From Bacillota bacterium (GTDB taxonomy: Bacteria; Bacillota; Bacilli; Bacillales_B; DSM-18226): 13,239 bases of DNA. The translations under genes were made by a program, and so were the position numbers. The notes under the pieces are model-generated. The model was not told the origin of the DNA. It did no database searches and was given only the letters and a program-made list of their open reading frames with translations. This document shows positions 6,223 to 11,461 of this stretch, piece by piece (position 1 is the first letter of the stretch; each line of letters starts with the position of its first letter). Location of the stretch: positions 1 to 13,239 of the forward strand of contig JAUZQA010000043.1 in NCBI GenBank assembly GCA_030705665.1, given 5' to 3'.

Positions 6223-6380
6223 TGTTTAGCGATAACAGAGCAAACACTTGAACACTGGCCTATACATTATTATCTAACACCTGGTCATTATCCAGGGCAT
6301 GTCGTTTACTATCACGAAATTAATAATTTACTACTTTCAGGACTTTTTTTACAAGTATGGATGATTTACATCCACCCAAA
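6223..6380 (+). pseudogene. remnant of a metallo-beta-lactamase-fold hydrolase gene
   Basis: The plus-strand frame from 6223 has no start codon and encodes ITEQTLEHWPIHYYL, then TPGHYPGHVVYYHE, then INNLLLSG. TPGHxPGHVVYYH followed by LLLSG(D) is the metal-binding region of the glyoxalase-II / metallo-beta-lactamase superfamily. The expected aspartate after LLLSG is lost at a run of seven T (about 6345-6351). Homology resumes in another frame, where TSMDDLHPPKKR matches the usual TSxxxLHPP continuation. An upstream piece, NLEKTGVANN (about 6192-6221), may be an earlier part in yet another frame. Fragmented frames, no start and a missing metal ligand mark this as a decayed gene, once downstream of the quinone-reductase gene. 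Confidence 0.62.
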
Positions 6381-6415
6381 AAGAGGAGCCGCTTACAATA
6401 GCAGCTCCTTTTTTT
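6381..6415. terminator. bidirectional terminator between the oxidoreductase cluster and bdhA
   Basis: AGGAGC-C-GCT (6384-6393) pairs with AGC-A-GCTCCT (6400-6409), one mismatch, followed by seven T on the plus strand. On the minus strand the hairpin is followed by CTTTTTGGG, so it can also serve the convergent bdhA transcript. Confidence 0.85.
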
Positions 6416-6431
6416 GTTGCATGTATAGTTC

Positions 6432-7196
6432 TTACATTCCACCAGAAACACTAAGAGTCTCGCCAGTAACCGATGCTGCACCATCAGATGCTAGATAAAT
6501 AGCCGCCGCTGCGATTTCAGATGGCTCGACAAAACGTTTTAAAGCCTGCTTGTTTAAAAGATGTTTGTGCAATGCTTCTTCTTCGGAAGTTCCATCCTCC
6601 TGTGCCAAGGCTGCCAACTGGTTCATAACTAATTCCGTTTTTACTGCTCCAGGCATAATCGCATTAACGGTAATACCTTCATTCGCAGTTTCAATCGCAA
6701 TCGTTCTAGTTAAGCCAACGACACCATGTTTCGCAGAAACATAGGCGCTTTTAAATGGAGAAGCCATCTTGCCGTGAACCGAAGAAATATTTATAATTCT
6801 TCCGTATTTCTGCTTTTTCATTAGTGGTACAACATGTTTTGTTAACAGGAATGGTCCTGTCAACATTACACCTATTAATAGGTTCCACTTTTCTGTTGGA
6901 AAATCCTCTACTTTATCGATATGCTGCAGTCCGGCATTATTAACCAATGCATGGACAGTACCTCTATCTGCTACTACTTGATCTATAAATCCTTTTACGG
7001 ATTCCTCGTCCGCTACATTTACCTGATAACCTTTAGCTTGGCTTCCTAGCGCAGCAGCACTTTTTTCGGCATTTTCCAGGTTTAAATCCCCGATCGCAAC
7101 AAAGTCACCGTTTTTAACGAACGCTTCGGCAATGGCATAGCCAATTCCTCTAGCTGCTCCCGTAACAATAACAGTTCTGTTAGTGTGTTCCCCCAT
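6432..7196 (-). CDS. bdhA: 3-hydroxybutyrate dehydrogenase (SDR family)
   Basis: A 254-residue SDR that interconverts (R)-3-hydroxybutyrate and acetoacetate with NAD(H). Motifs are TGAARGIG (12-19), NNAG (86-89), Ser139, Tyr152 and Lys156. The four residues that bind the substrate carboxylate in the Pseudomonas fragi enzyme (Gln94, His144, Lys152, Gln196) are all present at a constant offset of three: Gln91, His141, Lys149 and Gln193. This separates it from generic SDRs. The ATG at 7196 follows AAAGGGGAG; the frame is open 33 codons further upstream, but that part lies across the promoter region and lacks a ribosome binding site. It is divergent from the LysR gene, and its promoter shares a 30-bp element with the adc promoter. 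No PHB synthesis genes are visible. Confidence 0.9.
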   Translation of the reverse strand: MGEHTNRTVIVTGAARGIGYAIAEAFVKNGDFVAIGDLNLENAEKSAAALGSQAKGYQVNVADEESVKGFIDQVVADRGTVHALVNNAGLQHIDKVEDFPTEKWNLLIGVMLTGPFLLTKHVVPLMKKQKYGRIINISSVHGKMASPFKSAYVSAKHGVVGLTRTIAIETANEGITVNAIMPGAVKTELVMNQLAALAQEDGTSEEEALHKHLLNKQALKRFVEPSEIAAAAIYLASDGAASVTGETLSVSGGM

Positions 7197-7218
7197 GATG
7201 TTCTCCCCTTTGTTTAAA

Positions 7219-7249
7219 TTGACAACCTTTTTTTGATAATGGTTGTTAA
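7219..7249 (-). promoter_or_regulatory. inverted repeat in the bdhA leader
   Basis: TTGACAACC (7219-7227) and GGTTGTTAA (7241-7249) form a 9-bp stem with one mismatch and a 13-base loop. It lies between the predicted -10 box (7261-7266) and the ribosome binding site, so it would form a hairpin near the 5' end of the bdhA mRNA, or be an operator. Function unknown. Confidence 0.45.
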
Positions 7250-7260
7250 AAGCGGTTTTT

Positions 7261-7289
7261 ATTATAAACCAGTTGAATATATTGGTAAA
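7261..7289 (-). promoter_or_regulatory. sigma-A promoter of bdhA
   Basis: On the minus strand, TTTACC (7289-7284) and a perfect TATAAT (7266-7261) are separated by 17 bp. The -35 box is the last part of the conserved 30-bp element. Confidence 0.65.
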
Positions 7290-7313
7290 ATACATATATC
7301 GAATAGTATTTAT
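7284..7313 (-). promoter_or_regulatory. conserved 30-bp LysR-type activation element, bdhA copy
   Basis: Read on the minus strand it is ATAAAT, two variable bases, TATTC, three less-conserved bases, then ATATGTATTTTACC. It matches 8250-8279 in 26 of 30 positions and ends with the -35 box in both places. ATAC...GTAT arms give the partial dyad usual for LysR sites. It lies in the bdhA-lysR divergent region, so the regulator probably also controls itself from here. Confidence 0.65.
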
Positions 7314-7343
7314 GAAAAATAATTATAAAAGGGGTCTTTTCTT

Positions 7344-8231
7344 ATGGAAAGCCGACAGCTTGGATATTTTATCGAGGTGGCTAAACAACTTAGTTTTTCG
7401 AAAGCAGCGGAAAAACTTAATGTAACGCAGCCTACATTAAGCAAAATGGTTAAAAACTTAGAGGAAGAATTGGATGTCCTATTATTTGACAGGACCACAA
7501 AACATATGGAACTGACGGATGCAGGGGAGATCGTTTTTGAAGAAGCACAGGAAATAATGAGTTTGATGAATAATCTGTCAGACAAGCTTGCTGATAGGAT
7601 GAAAATTAAAAAAGGCCATATAAAAATTGGACTTCCTCCCGTTATAGGTTCTCTCTTTTTTCCAAATTTAATTAGGGACTTTCGCCAGTATTATCCGAAT
7701 ATCCAATTAGGTTTGGAGGAGGAAGGAGCCAAGAAAGTAGAAAAAATGATAGAAGAAGGGACAGTGGACTTCGGTGTTGCAGTACTTCCTGTCAATCAGG
7801 AACTGTTTGATTCGAACCCATTTGTAAAGAGCGAGTTAAAACTAATCGTTGATGCTGGGCATCCCTTGGCAGAAGCTGAAACAATCCCTCTTAAAAGATT
7901 AAAAAATGAATCGTTTCTTTTCATGCGGGAAGGCTTTGCATTGCACGACCGTATTCGTGAACACTGTATTCAGGCAGGATTTAATCCTAACGTCATCTAT
8001 GAAAGCTCCCAGTGGGACTTTATTACTGAAATGGTTGCTAAGGGTAATGGAGTGGCCATTTTGCCAGAGCCCCTTTGCCGAAAACTCGATCCATCCGTGA
8101 TTAAAGCGATTTCGATTATAGAGCCCAAAATACCATGGGATCTTGCCGTTATTTGGAAGAAAAATAAGTATCTTTCCTATGCAACCAAAGAATTGCTGCA
8201 ATTTATCAAGTCTAACTTTCCTTACGAGTAA
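7344..8231 (+). CDS. LysR family transcriptional regulator, CidR/YwbI-like
   Basis: A 295-residue LysR-type regulator of standard length. The N-terminal winged helix-turn-helix contains FSKAAEKLNVTQPTLSKMVK (18-37) and LLFDRTTKHMELTDAG (47-62), followed by a linker helix and a two-lobed effector domain from about residue 92 (GHIKIGLPPVIGS). The effector domain, including IYESSQWDFITEMVAKGNG and a C-terminal IPWDLAVIWKK, closely resembles B. subtilis YwbI and CidR, which control cidAB-type genes and respond to acetate or overflow metabolism. It stands between bdhA and adc, with CidAB-like genes further downstream. AAAGGGG lies nine bases before the ATG. Effector identity (acetate, acetoacetate or pyruvate) is not determinable from the sequence. 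Confidence 0.9.
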   Translation: MESRQLGYFIEVAKQLSFSKAAEKLNVTQPTLSKMVKNLEEELDVLLFDRTTKHMELTDAGEIVFEEAQEIMSLMNNLSDKLADRMKIKKGHIKIGLPPVIGSLFFPNLIRDFRQYYPNIQLGLEEEGAKKVEKMIEEGTVDFGVAVLPVNQELFDSNPFVKSELKLIVDAGHPLAEAETIPLKRLKNESFLFMREGFALHDRIREHCIQAGFNPNVIYESSQWDFITEMVAKGNGVAILPEPLCRKLDPSVIKAISIIEPKIPWDLAVIWKKNKYLSYATKELLQFIKSNFPYE

Positions 8232-8249
8232 TACATATTCATTTTTTGA

Positions 8250-8279
8250 ATAAATCGTATTCATTATATGTATTTTACC
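8250..8279 (+). promoter_or_regulatory. conserved 30-bp LysR-type activation element, adc copy
   Basis: This reads ATAAAT, CG, TATTC, ATT, then ATATGTATTTTACC, and is 26/30 identical to the minus-strand element at 7284-7313. An extra AATACATAT (8230-8238) forms an inverted pair with ATATGTATT (8266-8274), which could add a second half-site. The element ends at the -35 box of adc, as expected for LysR activation. Confidence 0.65.
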
Positions 8280-8302
8280 TGTATGTAAATTAGCATTAAA
8301 CT
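8274..8302 (+). promoter_or_regulatory. probable sigma-A promoter of adc
   Basis: TTTACC (8274-8279) and TAAACT (8297-8302) are 17 bp apart, the same architecture as the bdhA promoter. The weak -10 box fits an activator-dependent promoter. Confidence 0.5.
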
Positions 8303-8332
8303 TTTCGGTGTACAAAGGAAAGGATGGATCAA

Positions 8333-9097
8333 ATGTTAATCGAGGATGTAAAAAAACAAATGACAACACCACTTGGTGCACCAGCATATCCAAAAGGACC
8401 TTATTTCTTCCATAACAGGGAATACTTAAATATTGTTTATCGTACCGATTTGGATTCATTAAGAAAAATTGTTCCTGAGCCACTAGAGATTGAGGAACCT
8501 TTGGTTAAATTTGAAGTAATGTATATGCCCGATGTTACAGGTCTTGGAGCTTATACAGAGTGTGGTCAGGTTATTCCGGTTAGTTTCAATGGTGAAAAAG
8601 GGGAGTATCTCCATGCCATGTATGTGGACAATCACCCTGCTATTGCTGTCGGCCGGGAAGCGAGTGCCTATCCGAAAAAACTGGGTGCTCCAAAGCTGTT
8701 TATTGACTCAGATACCCTGGTAGGCACACTAGATTATGGCAGCCTTCGTGTAGCAAATGCCACAATGGGCTTTAAACATGAGCCGCTAGATATAAGGATC
8801 GCCAGAGAAGAGCTAACTCGCCCAACATTTATGCTCAAAATCGTTCCTGACTTTAATGGGAAACAAAAGGTTTGTGAACTGGTGAAAACCGAAATCTCGG
8901 ACCTAACAATCCACGGAGCTTGGACAGGGCCTGCCCGTTTGCAATTATTTGAACATGTCCTTGCACCAATGGCAGACCTTCCGGTTCGTGAAATCGTCCA
9001 TGCCTCTCACATTCTTACTGATCTTATACTTGCAGCACCAAGCGTCGTTTATGATTACTTGGCAGAAGAAAAGGCAGCAGCTGGATTTAAAAGATAA
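8333..9097 (+). CDS. adc: acetoacetate decarboxylase
   Basis: A 254-residue enzyme that converts acetoacetate to acetone and CO2 through a Schiff base. The sequence follows the Clostridium acetobutylicum enzyme throughout (HNREYLNIVYRTD, VPEPLEIEEPLVKFE, PVSFNGEKGEYLH, YPKKLGAPKLF, DSDTLVGTLDYG). With the ATG at 8333 the numbering matches that enzyme exactly: Arg29, Glu61, Glu76, Schiff-base Lys115 and neighbouring Lys116 all fall into place. For this reason I prefer 8333 to the in-frame ATG at 8324, which also sits too close to the AAAGGAAAGG ribosome binding site. A terminator follows. It shares a predicted regulatory element with bdhA, so the product pair would drain 3-hydroxybutyrate or acetoacetate to acetone, a proton-consuming step. 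Confidence 0.95.
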   Translation: MLIEDVKKQMTTPLGAPAYPKGPYFFHNREYLNIVYRTDLDSLRKIVPEPLEIEEPLVKFEVMYMPDVTGLGAYTECGQVIPVSFNGEKGEYLHAMYVDNHPAIAVGREASAYPKKLGAPKLFIDSDTLVGTLDYGSLRVANATMGFKHEPLDIRIAREELTRPTFMLKIVPDFNGKQKVCELVKTEISDLTIHGAWTGPARLQLFEHVLAPMADLPVREIVHASHILTDLILAAPSVVYDYLAEEKAAAGFKR

Positions 9098-9112
9098 AAT
9101 TCAAAAACATTT

Positions 9113-9145
9113 GACCTATTCCAAATGCGGATAGGTCTATTTTTA
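9113..9145 (+). terminator. Rho-independent terminator after adc
   Basis: GACCTATTC (9113-9121) pairs with GGATAGGTC (9129-9137) with one G-U pair and a 7-base loop, followed by TATTTTTA. It separates adc from the CidAB-like pair. Confidence 0.85.
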
Positions 9146-9273
9146 ACTCATTTACTGATCGTTTTGTCAGCGGCAATGCCACAATAAGCACAGAGTGCAT
9201 GAATCCCTCAATCGCTACGGGGGCAACACAGGGCATTGGATTTACCATTGGTAGGAAGAGAGGAATAGCACCG
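9146..9273 (+). other. leader region of the cidA-like gene with an SDR-like in-frame remnant
   Basis: The cidA frame is open upstream to an ATG at 9199. The extra 25 codons read MNPSIATGATQGIGFTIGRK and then RGIAP. TGATQGIG is the classic SDR cofactor motif and does not belong in a CidA protein. No ribosome binding site precedes 9199, so I do not include it in the gene. I find no convincing promoter for cidAB in this stretch. Confidence 0.3.
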
Positions 9274-9663
9274 ATGAATTTATTTAGAATCATTTTACAA
9301 ATTGCTTTGCTCGTGTTCCTATACTCAGTTTGCAATCTGATAACGAAATACCTGCATATTCCGATCCCAGGGAGTATTGTGGGATTAATTATTTTATTTT
9401 TGCTGCTTCAATTTAAGGTAATAAAAGTTGAGTGGATTGAAAAAGGGGCTTCATGGCTGCTTGCGGAGTTGCTCTTATTCTTTATACCTGCTGCAGTAGG
9501 AGTTATTAACTACCAACAATCAATTGGTCCGCAGTTGGGCAAGCTCCTTGTTTTGATTTTTTTAAGTACGCTTACCGTAATGGCATTTACTGGACTGACT
9601 GCTCAGTTTATAGCAAAACGAAGAAAGGGTGGTTGTTCTGGGTATTTTTCTAAAAATCGTTAG
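9274..9663 (+). CDS. cidA: CidA/LrgA family membrane protein
   Basis: A 129-residue integral membrane protein with four predicted hydrophobic segments (about residues 5-25, 30-46, 60-80 and 88-110). Family landmarks are IPIPGSIVGLIILFLLL (29-45) and ELLLFFIPAAVGV (65-77), followed by a basic tail. CidA/LrgA proteins were described as holin-like regulators of autolysis. In B. subtilis and Streptococcus, LrgAB-type pairs such as PftAB take part in pyruvate transport. I chose the ATG at 9274 because AGAGGAA precedes it and the first transmembrane helix follows directly. Its end overlaps the cidB-like gene by 35 bp, which suggests translational coupling. Whether the LysR regulator at 7344 controls it cannot be seen; the shared 30-bp element is absent here. 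Confidence 0.85.
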   Translation: MNLFRIILQIALLVFLYSVCNLITKYLHIPIPGSIVGLIILFLLLQFKVIKVEWIEKGASWLLAELLLFFIPAAVGVINYQQSIGPQLGKLLVLIFLSTLTVMAFTGLTAQFIAKRRKGGCSGYFSKNR

Positions 9664-10339
9664 TATTTTTATTACTTACTTAATCTACTGGGTTAGTAAG
9701 AAATCTTATGGTCACTGGAAATTAGTGGTACTTTCTCCTATTTTGATTAGTCCTATTGTTATTATTTTATTATTGGTTTTTTCTCATACTTCCTACAATG
9801 ACTATTATAACGGAGCAAAATGGTTAAGTTATTTATTGGGGCCAGCTACTGTAGCTTTTGCCGTACCGATGCATAAACACTTCAAATTGCTAAAAAGGCA
9901 TCTCTTCGAAATAATTGCTAGCATTACGGTCGGTTCTGCGGTAGCTATTGTCTCTTCGTTTCTTTACGCTGTTTGGATGCACCTTGGTATATCACTTACA
10001 AATAGTTTAGTCCCACGTTCCATTACAACACCTGTGGCAATGGACATTTCAAAGACCATTGGAGGAGTTCCTACATTAACAGCTGTGTTTGTTATTATTA
10101 CTGGAATTACAGGAACAATAATTGGTCCCACACTTATTCGTCTGCTTAAAATAGAGAAATCAACTGCCAAAGGGCTAATGCTAGGGATGAGCGCACATGG
10201 GGCAGGAACATCAAAGGCTTTTGAATTTGGAGAATTAGAAGGAACTTTTGCGAGTTTGGCAATGATTACAGCTGCAGTGATTACCATTATACTTGCGTTT
10301 ACAATATTTCCAGCATTGAGATCCGAGCTAATGATATAA
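9629..10339 (+). CDS. cidB: CidB/LrgB family membrane protein
   Basis: A 236-residue polytopic membrane protein of the usual LrgB length. Conserved segments are LGPATVAFAVP (70-80), VPRSITTPVAMDISKTIGG (128-146) and SAHGAGTSKAFEFGELEG (188-205), which together define the family. It works with the CidA-like partner, whose gene overlaps it. The start is uncertain: a GTG at 9629 is the most upstream option, but AGAAAGG abuts it, and a CTG at 9638 would have better spacing. A strong terminator follows. The family is linked to murein hydrolase control and, in Bacillus, to pyruvate movement; in this gene order a role in short-chain keto or hydroxy acid movement is an inference. Confidence 0.88.
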   Translation: MVVLGIFLKIVSIFITYLIYWVSKKSYGHWKLVVLSPILISPIVIILLLVFSHTSYNDYYNGAKWLSYLLGPATVAFAVPMHKHFKLLKRHLFEIIASITVGSAVAIVSSFLYAVWMHLGISLTNSLVPRSITTPVAMDISKTIGGVPTLTAVFVIITGITGTIIGPTLIRLLKIEKSTAKGLMLGMSAHGAGTSKAFEFGELEGTFASLAMITAAVITIILAFTIFPALRSELMI

Positions 10340-10369
10340 TATAACATGCCAGCTTTGAGTAAATTATCG

Positions 10370-10403
10370 AAGGCGGCCTAAAAGTGATTTGGGCCGCCTT
10401 TTT
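10370..10403 (+). terminator. strong Rho-independent terminator after cidB
   Basis: A 13-bp stem runs from AAGGCGGCC plus TAAA (10370-10382) to TTTG plus GGCCGCCTT (10388-10400), with a 5-base loop and a following T run. Confidence 0.92.
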
Positions 10404-10440
10404 ATCATGAAAATATGAACTGAATAATCAATAAAAAAGG

Positions 10441-10623
10441 TTATTTCATCACACAACTTATTAAGTTTTTTAATGGAAATGAACCGCCTTGAGTCACTGT
10501 GTTTTCATTTGAAATGTAAGTGATTTGAAGCGAAACATCCTTTATGTAATAAACCATCCTCGCTGTGTTTTTTACTTTAAACACTATGCCATATAAATAG
10601 GTGGCGTTCCCATATTCCTCATT
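10441..10623 (-). other. unrecognised open frame, about 60 codons, without a normal start
   Basis: On the minus strand this frame is open from just after a TAA (10626-10624) to a TAA at 10443-10441. It encodes EEYGNATYLYGIVFKVKN, TARMVYYIKDVSLQITYI, then a polar stretch and an end LKNLISCVMK. The composition looks like a globular beta-rich protein rather than a random frame. No ATG with a ribosome binding site begins it; an ATG with upstream purines at 10613 is in another frame and stops after 12 codons. It may be the tail of a broken gene or a chance frame. The rest of 10404-10662 shows nothing else apart from the small terminator. Confidence 0.3.
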
Positions 10624-10625
10624 TT

Positions 10626-10652
10626 AAAAAAATAAGGTGATGAAACTATCAC
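10626..10652 (-). terminator. weak terminator downstream of the small frame at 10663-10878
   Basis: GTGAT (10637-10641) and ATCAC (10648-10652) make a 5-bp stem with a 6-base loop. On the minus strand it is followed by CTTATTTTTTT. Confidence 0.4.
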
Positions 10653-10662
10653 ATTATCCCAC

Positions 10663-10878
10663 TTACATAACTCTTAAATTGGTTCCACATGTGCGTGCAA
10701 ACCGATACTGGTTTTCACCATCCATTACGATAAACCCTTTACCCTCCCCATTCACTTCATTAAATCCTACTACAAGTAATGGAGTTTCTAATAATACAAA
10801 TCCATCTAACCTCTTCTGAACATCTTCATTGACAATAATCCAATCAAACAATTTAATATCTTCTACTAATTTTTCCAA
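10663..10878 (-). CDS. small hypothetical protein (71 residues)
   Basis: A minus-strand frame that begins with TTG at 10878, six to seven bases after a GGGGGGA ribosome-binding-like run. The product reads EKLVEDIKLFDWIIV near the start, has a hydrophobic middle (FVLLETPLLVVGFNEVN) and ends KGFIVMDGENQYRFARTC plus GTNLRVM. It is acidic at the start, has no signal peptide and no transmembrane segment. I do not recognise the family. The frame, a plausible start and a small downstream hairpin support a real gene, but the TTG start and shortness leave doubt. Confidence 0.5.
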   Translation of the reverse strand: MEKLVEDIKLFDWIIVNEDVQKRLDGFVLLETPLLVVGFNEVNGEGKGFIVMDGENQYRFARTCGTNLRVM

Positions 10879-11288
10879 CTATAGTCCCCCCAGTTGTCTT
10901 AACTAATAAATTCTTCTCCTGTATCACCTAAATAATGTTATACAGTTCCAGTAAACAATAAAAATAAGATTAATAACTTGATTACACTGTAATTATAAAC
11001 CGGTAATTTTGAATTGGAATTAACTTGTTCACAAATTCACATATAGTTCAAACCTTTTTGAACAATTATTGATACATTTTCCAATCACAAAGTTTGTGAA
11101 ACTATTGTTCTTAAACTAAAAGGAGCATATATACAGTATGATTTTTGACCGTATAAATGAAACAAAACCATCCATTTTTCTAACTTTGCTTACTTATTAT
11201 ATGCAGTAAGTAAATATAGTTTTCAACGTAAACATCAATAGGACTATACTTGGAGAGGTGGGTATGATAAAGCTCTTTTGCATGATGA
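10879..11288. other. gene-poor AT-rich stretch with palindromes and two tiny frames
   Basis: No gene of normal size is visible on either strand. Palindromes are ATTAC-ACT-GTAAT (10981-10993), GTTCAAA-CCTT-TTTGAAC (11046-11063), TCACAAA-G-TTTGTGA (11085-11099) and TTACTTA...TAAGTAA (about 11189-11212). A promoter-like pair TTGTTC (11105-11110) and TATATA (11128-11133) has 17-bp spacing, and another weaker one is TTCAAC (11222-11227) with TATACT (11245-11250). A 24-residue frame starts at 11138 after AAAGGAGC and ends at 11212; its ribosome binding site lies inside the first promoter's spacer, so both cannot be used together. Confidence 0.4.
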
Positions 11289-11323
11289 AACAAGCAATAT
11301 GCATAAGTGAAATCGACAGGTAA
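11264..11323 (+). pseudogene. possible truncated gene start running into the right repeat copy
   Basis: An ATG at 11264 follows GGAGAGGTGGG closely. The frame codes for MIKLFCMM, then continues into the 96-bp repeat (from 11289) as [11 protein letters not shown] and stops. A good ribosome binding site in front of only about eight native codons, and the inverted repeat TTACTTA/TAAGTAA upstream, suggest the beginning of a gene cut off by the repeat. The original product cannot be identified. Confidence 0.28.
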
Positions 11324-11384
11324 GAGGCCTGTCGATTTCCTTTTTATGAAAAGCTGGAGGGCTTAGCGTATATCAACCTTGAAT
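11289..11384 (+). repeat. 96-bp direct repeat, right copy (orphan yhbH tail plus terminator)
   Basis: It matches 1668-1763 with four substitutions and no gaps. In the yhbH frame it encodes the final NKQYA and stop codon, but TGA codons lie directly upstream (GCA TGA TGA), so no yhbH-like gene precedes it. Its right side leads into the lut terminator region, so this copy probably keeps the original right-hand junction. Confidence 0.93.
11309..11345 (+). terminator. duplicate of the yhbH terminator
   Basis: The same 12-bp stem as at 1688-1718 is intact, with a single base change in the loop and the CTTTTT tail kept. It would stop plus-strand transcription leaving the enclosed segment before it meets the convergent lut operon. 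Confidence 0.88.
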
Positions 11385-11401
11385 TAGAGATTGATAAAAA
11401 T

Positions 11402-11447
11402 AAAAAAAAGAAATAAGTTCCAAACCCATTTTAAGGAATTTGGAACT
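11402..11447 (-). terminator. Rho-independent terminator of the lut operon
   Basis: AGTTCCAAA (11416-11424) and TTTGGAACT (11439-11447) form a 9-bp stem. On the minus strand it is followed by TATTTCTTTTTTTTA. It begins 14 bp after the lutC stop codon. Confidence 0.88.
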
Positions 11448-11461
11448 CATTATTTTATAGT

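Larger units (their letters stand above)
1764..11288. other. segment enclosed by the 96-bp direct repeats (candidate insertion)
   Basis: The DNA between the repeat copies contains the oxidoreductase cluster, the ketone-body module, the CidAB-like pair and a gene-poor stretch. It lies between yhbH and the lut genes. A regulator gene is truncated at the left edge, and a short frame with a strong ribosome binding site runs into the right copy. I find no integrase, transposase, tRNA target or transfer gene inside. If it is an insertion, the mechanism is not visible here; recombination with a circular molecule carrying the same 96 bp, or a tandem duplication followed by loss, would both leave this pattern. 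Confidence 0.5.

Noticed and set aside
6432..7295. A longer bdhA starting at 7295
   Set aside because: The extra 33 codons cover the predicted promoter, the LysR element and the leader hairpin; AAAGGGGAG precedes the ATG at 7196 and the SDR fold begins there.
7899..8483. A 194-codon minus-strand frame opposite lysR and the start of adc
   Set aside because: It runs antisense to two well-supported genes across their intergenic promoter, has no ribosome binding site and gives no recognisable protein.
8324..9097. An adc start three codons earlier, at 8324
   Set aside because: That ATG sits directly on the ribosome binding site, and only the start at 8333 makes the catalytic residues fall at positions 29, 61, 76 and 115 as in the clostridial enzyme.
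9964..10347. A 127-codon minus-strand frame opposite cidB
   Set aside because: It mirrors the hydrophobic codons of the LrgB-family gene on the other strand and has no start signal of its own.
10404..11288. CRISPR array, tRNA, insertion sequence or riboswitch in the gene-poor stretch
   Set aside because: I looked for regularly spaced repeats, cloverleaf arms, transposase-like frames with terminal repeats and long structured leaders, and found none; only short isolated palindromes are present.
1764..11288. A phage, defence or conjugative island
   Set aside because: All identifiable genes are metabolic enzymes, regulators or CidAB-type membrane proteins; CidA is called holin-like but no phage structural, lysis, integrase or restriction gene accompanies it.
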